DNA of 64,000 nucleotides from CAYPNP01 sp964412195 (GTDB taxonomy: Bacteria; Acidobacteriota; JAAYUB01), in assembly GCA_964412195.1 (NCBI GenBank), contig CAYPNP010000006.1:62001-126000 (forward strand), read 5' to 3'. The notes beneath the pieces were generated by a model. The model was given only the letters and a program-made list of their open reading frames with translations, was not told the origin of the DNA and made no database searches. The number at the start of each line of letters is the position of its first letter. Position 1 is the stretch's first letter. The position numbers were made by a program, and so were the translations under genes. Shown piece after piece: positions 54,194 to 61,813 of this stretch.

Positions 54194-55237
54194 ATGAAAA
54201 TGCACGTAACGCCCGCCTTCTGGTGGCACCGGCTGGCCCTGGCGGCGTGCCTGGCCGTCCTGGCCGCGGCCGCGGCGGCCGCCCAGGACAATCCGGCGCC
54301 GGCCCCCGCCGCGGCGTCGGCCGCCGACAACGACAATCAGTTCCGGCTGGTCTGCGCCGGCATGGGCTTCCAGAACGGCTATCTGGACGCCTACGAAATC
54401 GGATTCAATGACCAGCGTTACCGCGGCCGGACCGATTTCTCGGGCCACCCGCTCTACGACAAGGCCGACCGCGGCTACAACGAGAGCTGGATCTACAAGG
54501 AAATCTACAAGCTGGCCTACCGGAAGGGATTCGCCCAAGGGTACGAAGACGGTTTCCTGAAGCGGACCAACCTGGTGGTGAACCGCTTCGCCCAGCTGGA
54601 CGAAGCGATTCAGCAGGCCGCCGCGCCGGTCCAGCTGCCCCCGCGGAGCGACGCGCCGGCCGAGCCGGTCATCCTCCCCGCCGGCGCGCGCGTGCTGCTG
54701 AAGCTGGACGACCTGCTGACCACCCGCATGAACCAGCGCGGGGACCCCTTCACCACCATCGTGGTCAAGGACGTCTTCGTGGGCAACGCCCTGGCCATTC
54801 CGGAGGGGTCCGCCATCCTTGGCACCGTTGGGGAAGTCGTGCCGCCCGGCCGGATCAAGGGGAAGGCCGAGATGACCCTGCGGTTCCAGAAAATCCGCTT
54901 CAAGAACGGGAACGAGGTGCCCTTCTCCGGCACCCTGACCGGGATCGGCGGGGGCGAGGGCCAGATTATGAACCAGGAGGGAACGTACCAGGGGCAGGGC
55001 TCGGTGGGACGTGACGCCACGGTGGTGGGAGCGACCACGGGAAGCGGAGCCGTGATCGGCGTCATCGCCGGCGGCGGCAAGGGCGCGGCCATCGGCGCGG
55101 CAATCGGCGGGCTGGTCGGCCTGGCCGGCGTGCTGAGCACCCGCGGCGAGGACATCGAGCTGACCAAGGGCACACTGATGGAGATCATGCTGGATCAGGA
55201 TCTCAAGCTCGATCCCGGCATCGCCTCGAACCGCTGA
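54194..55237 (+). CDS. Exported glycine-zipper protein of unknown function
   Basis: A 347-residue protein. The signal peptide ends in an Ala-rich stretch (LAVLAAAAAAAQ). The mature N-terminal half contains repeated FxxGYxDGY-like elements (CAGMGFQNGYLDAYEIGFND and YRKGFAQGYEDGF). The second half has a TrbI/VirB10-like beta region (ILPAGARVLLKLDDLLTTRM) followed by a glycine-zipper (GAAIGAAIGGLVGLAGVL) that may insert in the membrane. It is preceded by an AGGGAGG site. No family name can be given with confidence. Confidence 0.75.
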   Translation: MKMHVTPAFWWHRLALAACLAVLAAAAAAAQDNPAPAPAAASAADNDNQFRLVCAGMGFQNGYLDAYEIGFNDQRYRGRTDFSGHPLYDKADRGYNESWIYKEIYKLAYRKGFAQGYEDGFLKRTNLVVNRFAQLDEAIQQAAAPVQLPPRSDAPAEPVILPAGARVLLKLDDLLTTRMNQRGDPFTTIVVKDVFVGNALAIPEGSAILGTVGEVVPPGRIKGKAEMTLRFQKIRFKNGNEVPFSGTLTGIGGGEGQIMNQEGTYQGQGSVGRDATVVGATTGSGAVIGVIAGGGKGAAIGAAIGGLVGLAGVLSTRGEDIELTKGTLMEIMLDQDLKLDPGIASNR

Positions 55238-55454
55238 GCCCAAACAAGAACTCACCACAAAGGCACGAAGGGCACAAAGCAAGCCATTTAACATTATTCA
55301 TTTGCCCTTTGCCATTGGTCCTTTCAGAAACCTGTCAGATACTCAAGCACGTCCTGAAAATGGCAAATGCAACTGGCCAATGTCAAATGCCAAATGGATC
55401 TCTTTGTGCCCTTCGTGCCTTTGAGGTGAGTATCTCAGTCTTGAGAAGACAGCT
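55238..55454. repeat. Nested palindrome of CACAAAGG and TTTGCC words (convergent)
   Basis: Outer arms: CTCACCACAAAGGCACGAAG to GGGCACAAAG (55251-55281) and CTTTGTGCCCTTCGTGCC to TTTGAGGTGAG (55402-55431). Inner arms: CATTTGCCCTTTGCCATTGG (55300-55319) and CCAATGTCAAATGCCAAATG (55377-55396). The outer arms pair over about 30 bp with few mismatches. It sits between the convergent genes ending at 55237 and 55455. Confidence 0.85.
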
Positions 55455-57488
55455 TCAGCGGGCGGGAAGCAGCGCGCGGGCCCGGCGCAGGTTTTCTTCC
55501 GCCTGCGGATAGCCGGGCTGGAGGCGGAGGGCGGCTTCCAGCTGGTGGATCGCCTCTGCCGGCCGGCCCGCCAGGAGGAGGGCGCTGCCCAGGTTGTTGC
55601 GCGCGCGGGCATCGCCGGGCCGGAGGCGGGCGGCGGCCTCGAGATGGGGGAGCGCCTCCGCCAGCCGCCCGTTCGTCGCCAGCCAGGTCCCCAGGTTGTA
55701 CTGCGCGCCGGCGTTACCCGGATTCAAGTCGACCAGCCGGGCCCAGGCTTCCGCGGCGCCGGATGGATCCCCCTGCCCCGCCAGGATCCGCCCGATGGAT
55801 TCCCACGCCGGCACCAGGCCGGGCTGCCCCTCGACCGCCCAGCGCAGATTGACCAGTGCGGCCTCCGGGCGGCCCCACGCGGCCAGGATCTCGCCGAGCT
55901 GATAATGGGCCAGGGGATGGTCCGGCGCCCGCAGCAGCGTCCGGCAGTACAGGGGCGCCGCATCTTCCAGGCGTCCCAGCTTGTGCAGGGCGGAGCCGAG
56001 CTTGAAGGCGATGTCGGGATCGGCGGGCGCCAGCGAACCGGCGATCCGGTATTCCCGGACCGCGTCTTCCAGCCGGCCCAGCGTGAAATAGACGGTCCCC
56101 AGGTTGGACCGGGCGATGGGATTCCCCGGATGGATCTTTACGGCGGCCCGGGCATGCGTCTCGGCTTCAGCCGGCCGGCCGGCGGCGAGCAGCGCCACGG
56201 CCAGGTTGTTCTGCGCCTTGTCGTTGGGCGCCGTCACGGCAATGGCGTGCCGGAAGAGGGCGATGCTGTCCCGCCAGTGCCCGACCTGCCGCGCCGACAG
56301 CCAGCCCAGCAGCGCCAGCGCCGCCACCGCCGCCGCAGCTCCCAGCCGCCGGATCGCGACGGGACAGCGGGCGAGGGCTTCGGCGCCGCCCCACGCCAGC
56401 AAGATGAACAAGCCCACGTAGGGCACGTAGGTGTACCGGTCGGCCATGGCCTGGGAGCCCACCTGGATCCACCCGATTACCGGGAGCAGCGTGGCCACGT
56501 ACCAGCCCCAGCCCGTCGGGAACCACGACTGGCGGCGAGCCCGCCAGACCGCCGCGGCCGTGACCGCCAGCAGTCCTGCCCCGGCGGCGGCCGCCGTGCC
56601 GTAGGAAAGGTCCCGAGGGAGCGGGTAGAACACCGCCAGGCCCACCGGCCAGAAAAGCTCGCGCACGTAGCCGGCGTACGCGATCAAACCGTTGGCGAAC
56701 CTCTGCGACAGGGGCAGCACCTCCAGCGAGGCCATGGCGCCGCGTTGCGCCAGCAGCGTGAGCACGCCGGAGGCCAGCGACAGCAGGAAAAAAGGTGTTT
56801 TTTCGAGGAGCAGCCGCCCCATCGCCCGCGCGGCGGCGGGAGGCGGGCGCAGGCCATCCCAGGAGGGGAACCGGCCAAGCGGCCAGACGTCGAGCATCAG
56901 CAGGGTGAGGGGCACGGTCACCAGCATCGGCTTGGCCATGAGGCCGAGGGCGAACAGGGCCAGGCTCAGCCCGTACAGGGCCCGCCGCCCCGACCGGGCC
57001 CAGCCGACGTATGCCGCCAGGGTCAGGAGCCAGAACAGGGTGCTCAGGACGTCCTTCCGTTCGGCCACCCAGGCCACCGACTCCACGTGGGCGGGGTGCA
57101 GGGCGAAAAGGGCTGCCACCAGCCAGCTCAAGCCGGGGCGGCCGGTGAGCCAGGCCAGCAGGCCGAAGAGGACCAGCGCGTTGAGGACGTGCAGCGCCAG
57201 GCTGCTGAGGTGGTGCCCGCCGGGCCACCGACCGAACAGCTCCACGTCCAGCATGTGGGCAAGCCAGGTGAGCGGGTGCCAGTTGCTGGCGTGGAACGTG
57301 GTGAAGGCCCAGCGCAGCGACTCCGCGGAGAATCCTTGCAGGACGTGGGGATTCTCGTACACGTACAGGTTGTCGTCGAAGTTGACGAACTCATGCCCGG
57401 CCAGCGGCGCGTAGACCGCGGCGGTGGCGAGGGCGAGCGCCGCGGCCAGCGCCAGCTCACGGATGCGGGGGGCCGTCGGTCGCCACAT
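55455..57488 (-). CDS. TMTC-like membrane glycosyltransferase with TPR tail
   Basis: A 677-residue protein. About 11-12 hydrophobic segments occupy residues 1-420, with an acidic pair in the first loop (HEFVNFDDNLYVYENPHV), the hallmark of the DUF1736/TMTC family of GT-C glycosyltransferases. The last 250 residues are TPR repeats (for example NPIARSNLGTVYFTLGRLED, DARARNNLGSALLLAGRPAE). It probably transfers sugars in the periplasm from a lipid-linked donor. The GT2 gene upstream overlaps its start by 32 nt, which suggests that GT2 supplies the donor. The ATG at 57488 is shared with the 3' end of that gene. Confidence 0.85.
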   Translation of the reverse strand: MWRPTAPRIRELALAAALALATAAVYAPLAGHEFVNFDDNLYVYENPHVLQGFSAESLRWAFTTFHASNWHPLTWLAHMLDVELFGRWPGGHHLSSLALHVLNALVLFGLLAWLTGRPGLSWLVAALFALHPAHVESVAWVAERKDVLSTLFWLLTLAAYVGWARSGRRALYGLSLALFALGLMAKPMLVTVPLTLLMLDVWPLGRFPSWDGLRPPPAAARAMGRLLLEKTPFFLLSLASGVLTLLAQRGAMASLEVLPLSQRFANGLIAYAGYVRELFWPVGLAVFYPLPRDLSYGTAAAAGAGLLAVTAAAVWRARRQSWFPTGWGWYVATLLPVIGWIQVGSQAMADRYTYVPYVGLFILLAWGGAEALARCPVAIRRLGAAAAVAALALLGWLSARQVGHWRDSIALFRHAIAVTAPNDKAQNNLAVALLAAGRPAEAETHARAAVKIHPGNPIARSNLGTVYFTLGRLEDAVREYRIAGSLAPADPDIAFKLGSALHKLGRLEDAAPLYCRTLLRAPDHPLAHYQLGEILAAWGRPEAALVNLRWAVEGQPGLVPAWESIGRILAGQGDPSGAAEAWARLVDLNPGNAGAQYNLGTWLATNGRLAEALPHLEAAARLRPGDARARNNLGSALLLAGRPAEAIHQLEAALRLQPGYPQAEENLRRARALLPAR

Positions 57489-58227
57489 GGGGGAACATCC
57501 GGGAACGGTGCAGCCCCATCCGCGCGAGCCGGTAGGCCAGCCCGGTCCGGAGGCAGCCCAGGCCGTACACCACGCTCCGCCGGAAATCGATGGAAGAGGC
57601 GTCGGACGCGTAACTGGTCGGGCAGCTCACCTCGAAGATGCGGTAGCCGTGCCACAGGATCCGGACCAGCATCTGGTTGTCGAAGAGGAAATCGTCGGAG
57701 TTGTCCTCGAAGGGCACCCGCCGCAGCAGCTCCGCCGAAAACGCTCGGTAGCCGGTGTGGTACTCCGACAGCTTGGCGCCCGTGAGCAGGTTTTCGGCGA
57801 AGGTGAGCGCCCGGTTGTTGAAGTACCGCCACGCCGGCATCCCCCCCTTCATGGCGTAGCCGCCCAGGATCCGGGAGCCCAGGACGCAGTGGGCCAGACC
57901 CTGCCCGATCAGCGCCACCATGGCCGGGATCAGGCGGGGGGTGTACTGGTAGTCGGGGTGGACCATGATGACGATGCCGGCATCCGCTTCCAGGGCCAGC
58001 CGGTAGCAGGTCTTCTGGTTGCCGCCGTAGCCGAGGTTGCTGGGATGGGCGTGCACGGTGGTCCGAGGCAGGGTCCGGGCGATGGCCAGCGTGTCGTCCT
58101 GGCTGGCGTCATCCACCACGATGATGTGGTCCACCACGCCTGTGGCCAGGACCTCCTCGTGGGTCCGGAGCAGCGTCCGGGCCGCATTGTAGGCCGGCAT
58201 GACCACGCAAACCCTGGGCTTCGCCAT
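57457..58227 (-). CDS. Glycosyltransferase family 2 (polyprenyl-phosphate sugar transferase-like)
   Basis: A 256-residue GT-A fold enzyme. VCVVMPAYNAARTL and IIVVDDASQDDT are N-terminal motifs; VMVHPDYQYTP replaces the usual DxD with a His-Pro-Asp form seen in DPM1-like proteins. GYRAFSAELLRRVPFEDNSD is further conserved. It lacks C-terminal transmembrane helices. It may make a polyprenyl-phosphate sugar for the TMTC-like enzyme. The start at 58227 has GGGGGA upstream. Confidence 0.88.
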   Translation of the reverse strand: MAKPRVCVVMPAYNAARTLLRTHEEVLATGVVDHIIVVDDASQDDTLAIARTLPRTTVHAHPSNLGYGGNQKTCYRLALEADAGIVIMVHPDYQYTPRLIPAMVALIGQGLAHCVLGSRILGGYAMKGGMPAWRYFNNRALTFAENLLTGAKLSEYHTGYRAFSAELLRRVPFEDNSDDFLFDNQMLVRILWHGYRIFEVSCPTSYASDASSIDFRRSVVYGLGCLRTGLAYRLARMGLHRSRMFPHVATDGPPHP

Positions 58228-58402
58228 CCGATCCCCCGCGCGCAATCCCAACGAGTGGACGCTGGAAGTTTCCTGCCATTTCCGCAGGACGCCATCATAA
58301 GGGAAACCGGCCGGGGATTCAAGACGCGGCGCCTTCGTCGGGACCTGTCGGCTGCATGACCGGAAGCCACCCCTCTTGCGGTCGATCCGGACAGACGAAA
58401 CA

Positions 58403-58421
58403 GGCGGCCCGAGGGGCCGCC
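58403..58421 (-). terminator. Hairpin terminator of citrate synthase
   Basis: An 8-bp GC stem GGCGGCCC / GGGCCGCC (58403-58410 and 58414-58421) with a 3-nt loop. On the minus strand it is followed by TGTTTCGTC. It lies 45 nt past the gltA stop. Confidence 0.65.
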
Positions 58422-58465
58422 CGTTTGCGTTGATATCCTGGCTTCGATCGGGAGCTTCGGTCCGG

Positions 58466-59746
58466 TTACGCCTTGGTCACTTCCGCCGCGATCCACTTGG
58501 TGGTGACGGACTTCGGCCGGGTGATGGGCAGGCCGAGGCCGCGGGCGATCACCCCCTGGGAGCAGATGCCCAGGGCGCGGGAGATGGAGAACAGCACGGT
58601 GTAGTACGGGAACTCCTTCATCCCGTAGTGGTACAGCAGCGCGCCGGAGCCGGCGTCCACGTTCGGCCACGGATCCTTGATCTTCTGGACTTCCTTCAGC
58701 ACGTTGGGCACCACGTCGAACACGCGCGACACGGTGTCGAATACCGGGTCGCCGGTGCAGTATTTCTTGCCGAACGCCAGGAAGGAGTCGAACCGCGGAT
58801 CGGTCACGCGCAGCACGGCGTGGCCGTAACCCGGTACGACGCGGCCGGAGTTCAGGGTCTCCCAGGCGTAGTCGTGCAGCTGCTGCTCGGTGGGCACGCC
58901 GTTGAACTTCTGGATGGTCTCCAGGATCCAGCCCAGGCACTCCTGGTTGGCCAGGCCGTGCAGTGGGCCGGCCAGGCCGTTGAGGCCGGCCGACAGGGCG
59001 TAGTACAGGTCGGACAGGGCGGAGTTCACGGTCGCCGAAGTCATGGCCGACACGTTGCCGCTCTCGTGGTCGGAGTGGAGCACCAGGTAACGCCGCATCA
59101 GCTTGGTGAATTCCCCGTTGGGATCGCCCAGGCCGAGCATGTGGACGTAGTCCGCGCCCCAGTCCAGCTTCGCGTCCGAGGCGATCAGCGGCCCCTTGCC
59201 GAAGCGCATGCGGTACACCGCGGCGCCCAACGCCGGCAGCGCGGCGATGATGTTGAGGGCGTCCTCGAGGGTGGCTTCCCAGTAGGCGTCCTTCTTCATC
59301 CCCTCGTCGTACTTCTTCCGGAACACCGACTCCTTCTCCATGACCAGGATGCCGGTGTTGAACATGACCATGGGGTGGGAATCCGCCGGCATGGCCTTGA
59401 GCACGTCCAGGACGTAGCCGGGGAGCTTGCTCCGCTTCGCCAGGTCGGCCTGCAAATCCTTCAGTTCCTCGGCGGTGGGCAGTTCGCCGGTCAAGAGCAA
59501 CCAGAGCACTTCCTCCGGCAGCTTGTCCTCGAGCTCACGGACAGGCTTGCCGCGGATGATCAGGCCCTTGTCGGGCGGGACGGCCGACGTGTCGCATACG
59601 AGGCTCTTCACGCCGCGCATGCCGCCGTAGGCCTGCGCCACGGTCACTTCGGAAATGACCTTTTCGCCGTGCTCCTTCTGGAGGTTCTTGACCTCGTCAC
59701 GCCACGCGGGGATCTTCTGGGACAACTTGTGGAAAAGCAGACTCAT
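58466..59746 (-). CDS. gltA: Citrate synthase, eukaryote/mitochondrial-like type
   Basis: A 426-residue enzyme catalysing oxaloacetate plus acetyl-CoA to citrate. The block LVLHSDHESGNVSAM and SAGLNGLAGPLHGLANQECL, with RVVPGYGHAVLRVTDPR, resembles mitochondrial citrate synthase more than E. coli GltA (no N-terminal NADH-binding domain). Similar enzymes are known in Geobacter relatives. The active-site residues (His in SDHE context, His in GYGH, Asp) are present. The ATG at 59746 has an AAGGAGGG site and its own promoter. Confidence 0.93.
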   Translation of the reverse strand: MSLLFHKLSQKIPAWRDEVKNLQKEHGEKVISEVTVAQAYGGMRGVKSLVCDTSAVPPDKGLIIRGKPVRELEDKLPEEVLWLLLTGELPTAEELKDLQADLAKRSKLPGYVLDVLKAMPADSHPMVMFNTGILVMEKESVFRKKYDEGMKKDAYWEATLEDALNIIAALPALGAAVYRMRFGKGPLIASDAKLDWGADYVHMLGLGDPNGEFTKLMRRYLVLHSDHESGNVSAMTSATVNSALSDLYYALSAGLNGLAGPLHGLANQECLGWILETIQKFNGVPTEQQLHDYAWETLNSGRVVPGYGHAVLRVTDPRFDSFLAFGKKYCTGDPVFDTVSRVFDVVPNVLKEVQKIKDPWPNVDAGSGALLYHYGMKEFPYYTVLFSISRALGICSQGVIARGLGLPITRPKSVTTKWIAAEVTKA

Positions 59747-59785
59747 CGGGGCCCTCCTTCTATCAAGAATCTATAGTGCCGAATG

Positions 59786-59815
59786 AGTATATCATTCCCC
59801 GAGGGTATACTTCAA
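59786..59815 (-). promoter_or_regulatory. Promoter of citrate synthase, extended -10
   Basis: Minus-strand TTGAAG (59815-59810), an 18-nt spacer, and TATACT (59791-59786) with an upstream TGA (extended -10), 40 nt before the ATG. Confidence 0.65.
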
Positions 59816-59890
59816 AATATTCATTGAAAAATATCGATTGAAGCGCGTCTGGAACGAGGCCGGCCCGGTGGCCATCCGCGCGGCGCGGGA

Positions 59891-61195
59891 TCAGCCCCGG
59901 GTCATGGATTCCAGGAACTCCTTGTTGGCGCCGGTCTTGCGCAGCTTGTCCATGAGCAGCTCCATCGCTTCCACCGGCGACAGCGGGCTCAGCACCTTGC
60001 GCAGGACCCAGATCCGGTTCAGCTCCTCCTTGGTGGTCAGCAGCTCTTCCTTGCGGGTGCCCGACTTGTTGATGTCGATGGCCGGGAAGATGCGGCGCTC
60101 CACCAGCTTCCGGTCGAGGTTGATTTCCATGTTGCCGGTGCCCTTGAACTCCTCGAAGATGACGTCGTCCATGCGGCTGCCGGTGTCCACGAGGGCCGTG
60201 GCGATGATGGTCAGGGAGCCGCCCTCCTCGATGTTGCGCGCGGAGCCGAAGAACCGCTTCGGGCGCTGCAGGGCGTTGGAGTCGATGCCGCCGGACAGCA
60301 CCTTGCCGCTGGGCGGCACGATGGAGTTGTACGCGCGCGCCAGGCGGGTGATGCTGTCGAGCACGATCACCACGTCCTTGCCGTACTCCACCAGGCGCTT
60401 GGCCTTCTCGATGACCATCTCGGCCACCTGGACGTGCCGCGAGGCGGGCTCGTCGAAGGTGGAGCTGATGACCTCGCCGTCCACCGAGCGGCGCATGTCG
60501 GTGACCTCCTCCGGGCGCTCGTCGATGAGCAGCACGATGAGGTAGATCTCCGGGTGGTTGGTGGTGATGGAGTTGGCGATGGACTGCATCAGCATGGTCT
60601 TGCCGGTGCGCGGGGCGGCCACGATGAGCCCGCGCTGGCCCTTGCCGATGGGGGTGAGCAGGTCCATGACCCGGCCGCACATGTTCTCCGGCTGCGTCTC
60701 GAGCCGGACCCGCTGGTTCGGGTAGATCGGCGTCAGGTTGTCGAAGAAGATCTTGTTGCGGACTTCGCTCGGGTGCTCGAAGTTGATGGCTTCGACCTTG
60801 ATCAGGGCGAAGTAGCGCTCCCCTTCCTTGGGCGGGCGGATCTGCCCGGAAATGGTGTCGCCGGTGCGGAGGTCGAACTTGCGGATTTGGGACGGCGAGA
60901 CATAGATGTCGTCCGGGCCCGGCAGGTAGTTGTAGTCGGGCGAACGCAGGAACCCGAAGCCGTCGGCCAGGATCTCGAGGACGCCCTCGGAGAAGATCAG
61001 CCCGCTCTTTTCGGTCTGGGCCTTCAGGATCTGGAAGATCAGCTCCTGCTTGCGCATGCCCGACACGCCGGACACGCCCAGCTCCTTCGCGATCCGGGTC
61101 AGGTCCCCGATGGACAGCTCCTTCAGGTCGGCAATGTTGAGCGTCTTTCCGTCTCCTTCGAGTTCCACTTCATTGTCAGGATATTCATCAGTCAT
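59891..61195 (-). CDS. rho: Transcription termination factor Rho
   Basis: A 434-residue RNA helicase. The Rho N-terminal SAP-like and cold-shock domains (residues 10-120) are followed by the ATPase core: GLIVAAPRTGKTMLMQSIAN (Walker A), VIVLDSITRLARAYN (Walker B), and the Q/R loop PPSGKVLSGGIDSNALQRP. Length and order are normal. The start (ATG 61195) overlaps the end of engB by 8 nt, with a GGAGG site. Confidence 0.97.
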   Translation of the reverse strand: MTDEYPDNEVELEGDGKTLNIADLKELSIGDLTRIAKELGVSGVSGMRKQELIFQILKAQTEKSGLIFSEGVLEILADGFGFLRSPDYNYLPGPDDIYVSPSQIRKFDLRTGDTISGQIRPPKEGERYFALIKVEAINFEHPSEVRNKIFFDNLTPIYPNQRVRLETQPENMCGRVMDLLTPIGKGQRGLIVAAPRTGKTMLMQSIANSITTNHPEIYLIVLLIDERPEEVTDMRRSVDGEVISSTFDEPASRHVQVAEMVIEKAKRLVEYGKDVVIVLDSITRLARAYNSIVPPSGKVLSGGIDSNALQRPKRFFGSARNIEEGGSLTIIATALVDTGSRMDDVIFEEFKGTGNMEINLDRKLVERRIFPAIDINKSGTRKEELLTTKEELNRIWVLRKVLSPLSPVEAMELLMDKLRKTGANKEFLESMTRG

Positions 61196-61799
61196 GGGTG
61201 CCTCCTTTGGCATTTTTTTCGTTTGTTTCGAGATATTGCTGCAGCCGTCCCAGCAGCTGCAGGCGCCCCAGTTCCGTCGTCGACGAGAAGGGCATGAGCT
61301 CCGCTCCGGGGTACGCCTTCCGCAGGACGGCCAGGTTGCGGGTGCGCTCGTTGCCGGACAGCTTGTCCGCCTTCGTAGCCACGACCACGTACTCCAGGCC
61401 TTCGCCGGCCAGCCAGTCCCGCAGGGCCAGGTCCAGCGGCGAGGGAGGGTGGCGGGAATCCACCAGCGCCAGGACCAGCTTGGGCCGGTCGGCGGCATGG
61501 AGGTAGTCCCGGACCATGCGCTCCCACTGCTTCTGCTCCGAGCGGGAGATCCGGGCGTAGCCGTAGCCCGGCAGATCCACCAGAAAGAAAGAACCGTTCA
61601 CCAAGAAGTAGTTGATGCCCCGGGTCTTACCGGGAGTGGCGCTGACACGCGCCACCTGCCTCCGCTTCAGCAGGGCGTTGATCAGGCTGGATTTGCCCAC
61701 GTTGGAACGCCCGGCCACCGCGATCTCCGGCCGGCGCTCCTTCGGGTAGTCCGCAGTCGACCGCGCACTGACGACAAACTCCACCGACGTGCATTTCAC
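61188..61799 (-). CDS. engB: Ribosome biogenesis GTPase EngB (YsxC/YihA)
   Basis: A 203-residue GTPase with VAGRSNVGKSSLINALL, SATPGKTRGINYF, FFLVDLPGYGYARIS and VVVATKADKLS. It acts in 50S assembly. The likely start is GTG 61799 (VKCTSVEFVVSARS), which has GGAG at a suitable distance; the frame continues further upstream inside lon. It lies between lon and rho, with 14 nt to the lon stop. Confidence 0.95.
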   Translation of the reverse strand: MKCTSVEFVVSARSTADYPKERRPEIAVAGRSNVGKSSLINALLKRRQVARVSATPGKTRGINYFLVNGSFFLVDLPGYGYARISRSEQKQWERMVRDYLHAADRPKLVLALVDSRHPPSPLDLALRDWLAGEGLEYVVVATKADKLSGNERTRNLAVLRKAYPGAELMPFSSTTELGRLQLLGRLQQYLETNEKNAKGGTHD

Positions 61800-61813
61800 C
61801 CAGGGAACTCCGG

